Assembly (NCBI GenBank): GCA_964463145.1
Contig: CAYXBG010000085.1
Span: 1 to 7,172 of the forward strand
Direction of reading: 5' to 3'
DNA length: 7,172 bases
From: CAYXBG01 sp964463145
GTDB lineage: Bacteria > Acidobacteriota > UBA6911 > RPQK01 > CBDAPI01
Numbering within the stretch: the stretch's first letter is position 1; the number at the start of each line of letters is the position of its first letter. The notes beneath the pieces are model-generated. The model had not been told where the DNA came from. It searched no databases and was given only the letters and a program-made list of their open reading frames with translations. This document shows, one piece after another, positions 6,004 through 7,172 of the stretch. The position numbers and the translations under genes are program-made.

Positions 6004-6300
6004 ATGGAAGAAAGCAAGTTAGACTCTCAACCACAGATGGAAGAGTTCTTGAACAAGGAATTTGATTGGCGTCTTCGTGCTGGTGAATGTAATTTCCTGA
6101 TAGAGCTATTGGCTTATATCGTCCAGACAAATCCTCGATTCATCCCAAACAGTAAAGGCAAGCGTGAGACTCTCAATTATCAAAGTATTAGGTCGGTGGT
6201 TCTCCTGAATGAGAGACTGAGCCAGCAGTTACACAAGCACGCATCGGATGCATCTGTCATTCTTGGTGAAATGCATCCGGGTTCCGAGAGAGTCCAGTAA
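6004..6300 (+). CDS. Hypothetical protein, 98 residues
   Basis: I do not recognise this small protein. It has no signal peptide. Residues 1-25 are acidic (EESK, MEEFLNKEFDWRLR). A short hydrophobic run (NFLIELLAYIV, about 30-40) is too short and too amphipathic to be a clear membrane helix. A basic middle (KGKRE) is followed by a helical stretch (SIRSVVLLNERLSQQLHKHA) and a polar C-terminus. The GGGAGGT site just upstream supports real translation. It lies 96 bases after pntB and 51 bases before the sulfatase gene, all in the same direction, so it may be transcribed with either neighbour. Nothing in the sequence links its function to them. Confidence 0.68.
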   Translation: MEESKLDSQPQMEEFLNKEFDWRLRAGECNFLIELLAYIVQTNPRFIPNSKGKRETLNYQSIRSVVLLNERLSQQLHKHASDASVILGEMHPGSERVQ

Positions 6301-6332
6301 GTGTGAGGAACTGGTTTATAGGCCGGTCCACT

Positions 6333-6348
6333 GAGGAGGTCTTCGGAG
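6333..6348 (+). promoter_or_regulatory. Tandem Shine-Dalgarno-like sites before the sulfatase gene
   Basis: GAGGAGGT (6333-6340) is a near-perfect site but lies 11 bases from the ATG at 6352. A weaker GGAG (6345-6348) lies only 3 bases from it. An in-frame TAA directly precedes the ATG (6349-6351), so no earlier start is possible in this frame. Confidence 0.5.
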
Positions 6349-6351
6349 TAA

Positions 6352-7172
6352 ATGCTTAACGACCTATCTAACCGACCAGTACCATCAAAGATCTTTTGTT
6401 TGGTGATCCTGATAATAATATTTTTTTGTCTGCCCTTATTGGGGGCGCTAAAGGATAAAGATCTGATCCGGCCTAATATCCTGTTTGTGATGTCAGATGA
6501 TCACACCACGCAGGCTTTGGGGGTCTATGGAAGCCGATTGGCTTCTTTGAACCCTACTCCTAACATTGACCGATTGGCCCGTGAAGGGATGCTTTTCACG
6601 AATGTGTTTTGTAATAACTCTATTTGTACGCCTTCGCGTGCCAGCATTCTCACGGGACAGTATCCTCAAACTAATGGGGTAATCGACCTGAATGGAAGAC
6701 TTAGAGGTAGTAGGCAGTACTTACCAAGGGAACTTAATAAGCTTGGTTACCATACAGCCCTGGTTGGGAAGTGGCATCTGAAGGAGGAGCCCTCCGCCTT
6801 TGATTATTATAGTGTCTTGCCAGGTCAGGGGGAGTACTTCGATCCAGTTTTTCGGGTCCGAGGCGAAAAAGCCTGGCCGGAAGTAACAATCCAGAAAAAG
6901 GGGCATTCTTCTGACGTCATCACCCAGCTTGGGCTTGATTGGCTTGAGACTAAGTGGGATCGGCAGAGACCATTTTTTTTGATGCATCACTTTAAGGCTC
7001 CTCACGACATGTTTGAATTCGCACCCCGATATGCCGAATACCTTGCTGAGACGAAGATACCTGAACCTCTTAGTCTTTATTCTGCGGGCAATCACGGGTC
7101 AGTGGCAACAAAAGGGTCTGTCGACAGGCTAGTGCACCGAATTGGAGCCTCGGTCAGCCGTCGCAATGTGAT
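6352..7172 (+). CDS. Exported type I sulfatase, N-terminal part (3' end outside the window)
   Basis: This frame is open from ATG 6352 to the right edge and gives 273 residues. An N-terminal signal peptide is clear: a basic stretch with Arg8 and Lys13, then a hydrophobic core at about 14-32 ending in LLGA. The alkaline phosphatase-like sulfatase fold follows, with RPNILFVMSDDH (metal ligands Asp49 and Asp50), NIDRLAREGMLFTN and the signature CTPSRASILTGQ. Cys92 in CTPSR is the residue converted to formylglycine by a separate maturation enzyme. Active-site Lys140 and His142 lie in VGKWHL; His213, Lys215 and His218 lie in MHHFKAPH. The last metal ligands (DHG/DN-type region) are not reached. The segment near the end (GNHGS...GSVDRLVHRIG) resembles sulfatases that act on sulfated sugars, but the substrate cannot be assigned. 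The enzyme is expected to remove sulfate esters outside the cytoplasm. Confidence 0.94.
   Translation, partial: MLNDLSNRPVPSKIFCLVILIIIFFCLPLLGALKDKDLIRPNILFVMSDDHTTQALGVYGSRLASLNPTPNIDRLAREGMLFTNVFCNNSICTPSRASILTGQYPQTNGVIDLNGRLRGSRQYLPRELNKLGYHTALVGKWHLKEEPSAFDYYSVLPGQGEYFDPVFRVRGEKAWPEVTIQKKGHSSDVITQLGLDWLETKWDRQRPFFLMHHFKAPHDMFEFAPRYAEYLAETKIPEPLSLYSAGNHGSVATKGSVDRLVHRIGASVSRRNV

Noticed and set aside
6721..7095. Minus-strand open frame opposite the sulfatase
   Set aside because: The plus strand carries clear sulfatase motifs throughout this stretch, including VGKWHL and MHHFKAPH.

Overview
This window looks like an ordinary chromosomal stretch of a free-living, mid-GC bacterium, most likely an Acidobacteriota member. 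The best taxonomic clue is the secreted von Willebrand factor A protein on the minus strand. Its layout (signal peptide, short beta-rich N-terminal region, VWA domain, basic tail ending in an AGYY motif) is that of the 'VWFA-related acidobacterial' family. The three-gene transhydrogenase and the exported sulfatase fit but are not specific, so the assignment is an inference.

Layout. 1-637 is the C-terminal two-thirds of lipoyl synthase (lipA), cut by the left edge. 757-1305 is a carboxymuconolactone decarboxylase/AhpD-like protein in which the second Cys of the usual CxxC is Thr. Converging on it from the minus strand is the secreted VWA protein (1354-2262). A 171-base spacer (2263-2433) separates it from a divergent unknown 195-residue protein (2434-3021). 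Next come pntAA (3102-4208), pntAB (4241-4534) and pntB (4531-5907), a complete proton-translocating NAD(P) transhydrogenase with an ATGA overlap between the last two genes. A small unknown gene with a strong ribosome binding site follows (6004-6300). The right end holds the start of an exported type I sulfatase (6352 to beyond 7172), open at the edge.

How the genes work together. lipA makes the lipoyl cofactor for 2-oxoacid dehydrogenases. The pnt genes form one membrane complex that uses the proton gradient to make NADPH. The plus-strand genes from 2434 onward lie in one direction with gaps of at most about 100 bases and could share transcripts, but I found no convincing promoter or intrinsic terminator anywhere. 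The VWA protein and the sulfatase are both predicted to leave the cytoplasm.

I found no RNA genes, CRISPR arrays, insertion sequences or phage genes, and no gene-free stretch over 300 bases. I also see no evidence of a new multi-gene system. The most unusual observations are the altered active site of the AhpD-like protein, the lack of a histidine at the proton-channel positions I checked in the transhydrogenase, an 11-bp perfect inverted repeat inside the unknown 195-residue gene, and two other stable hairpins inside the pnt genes.
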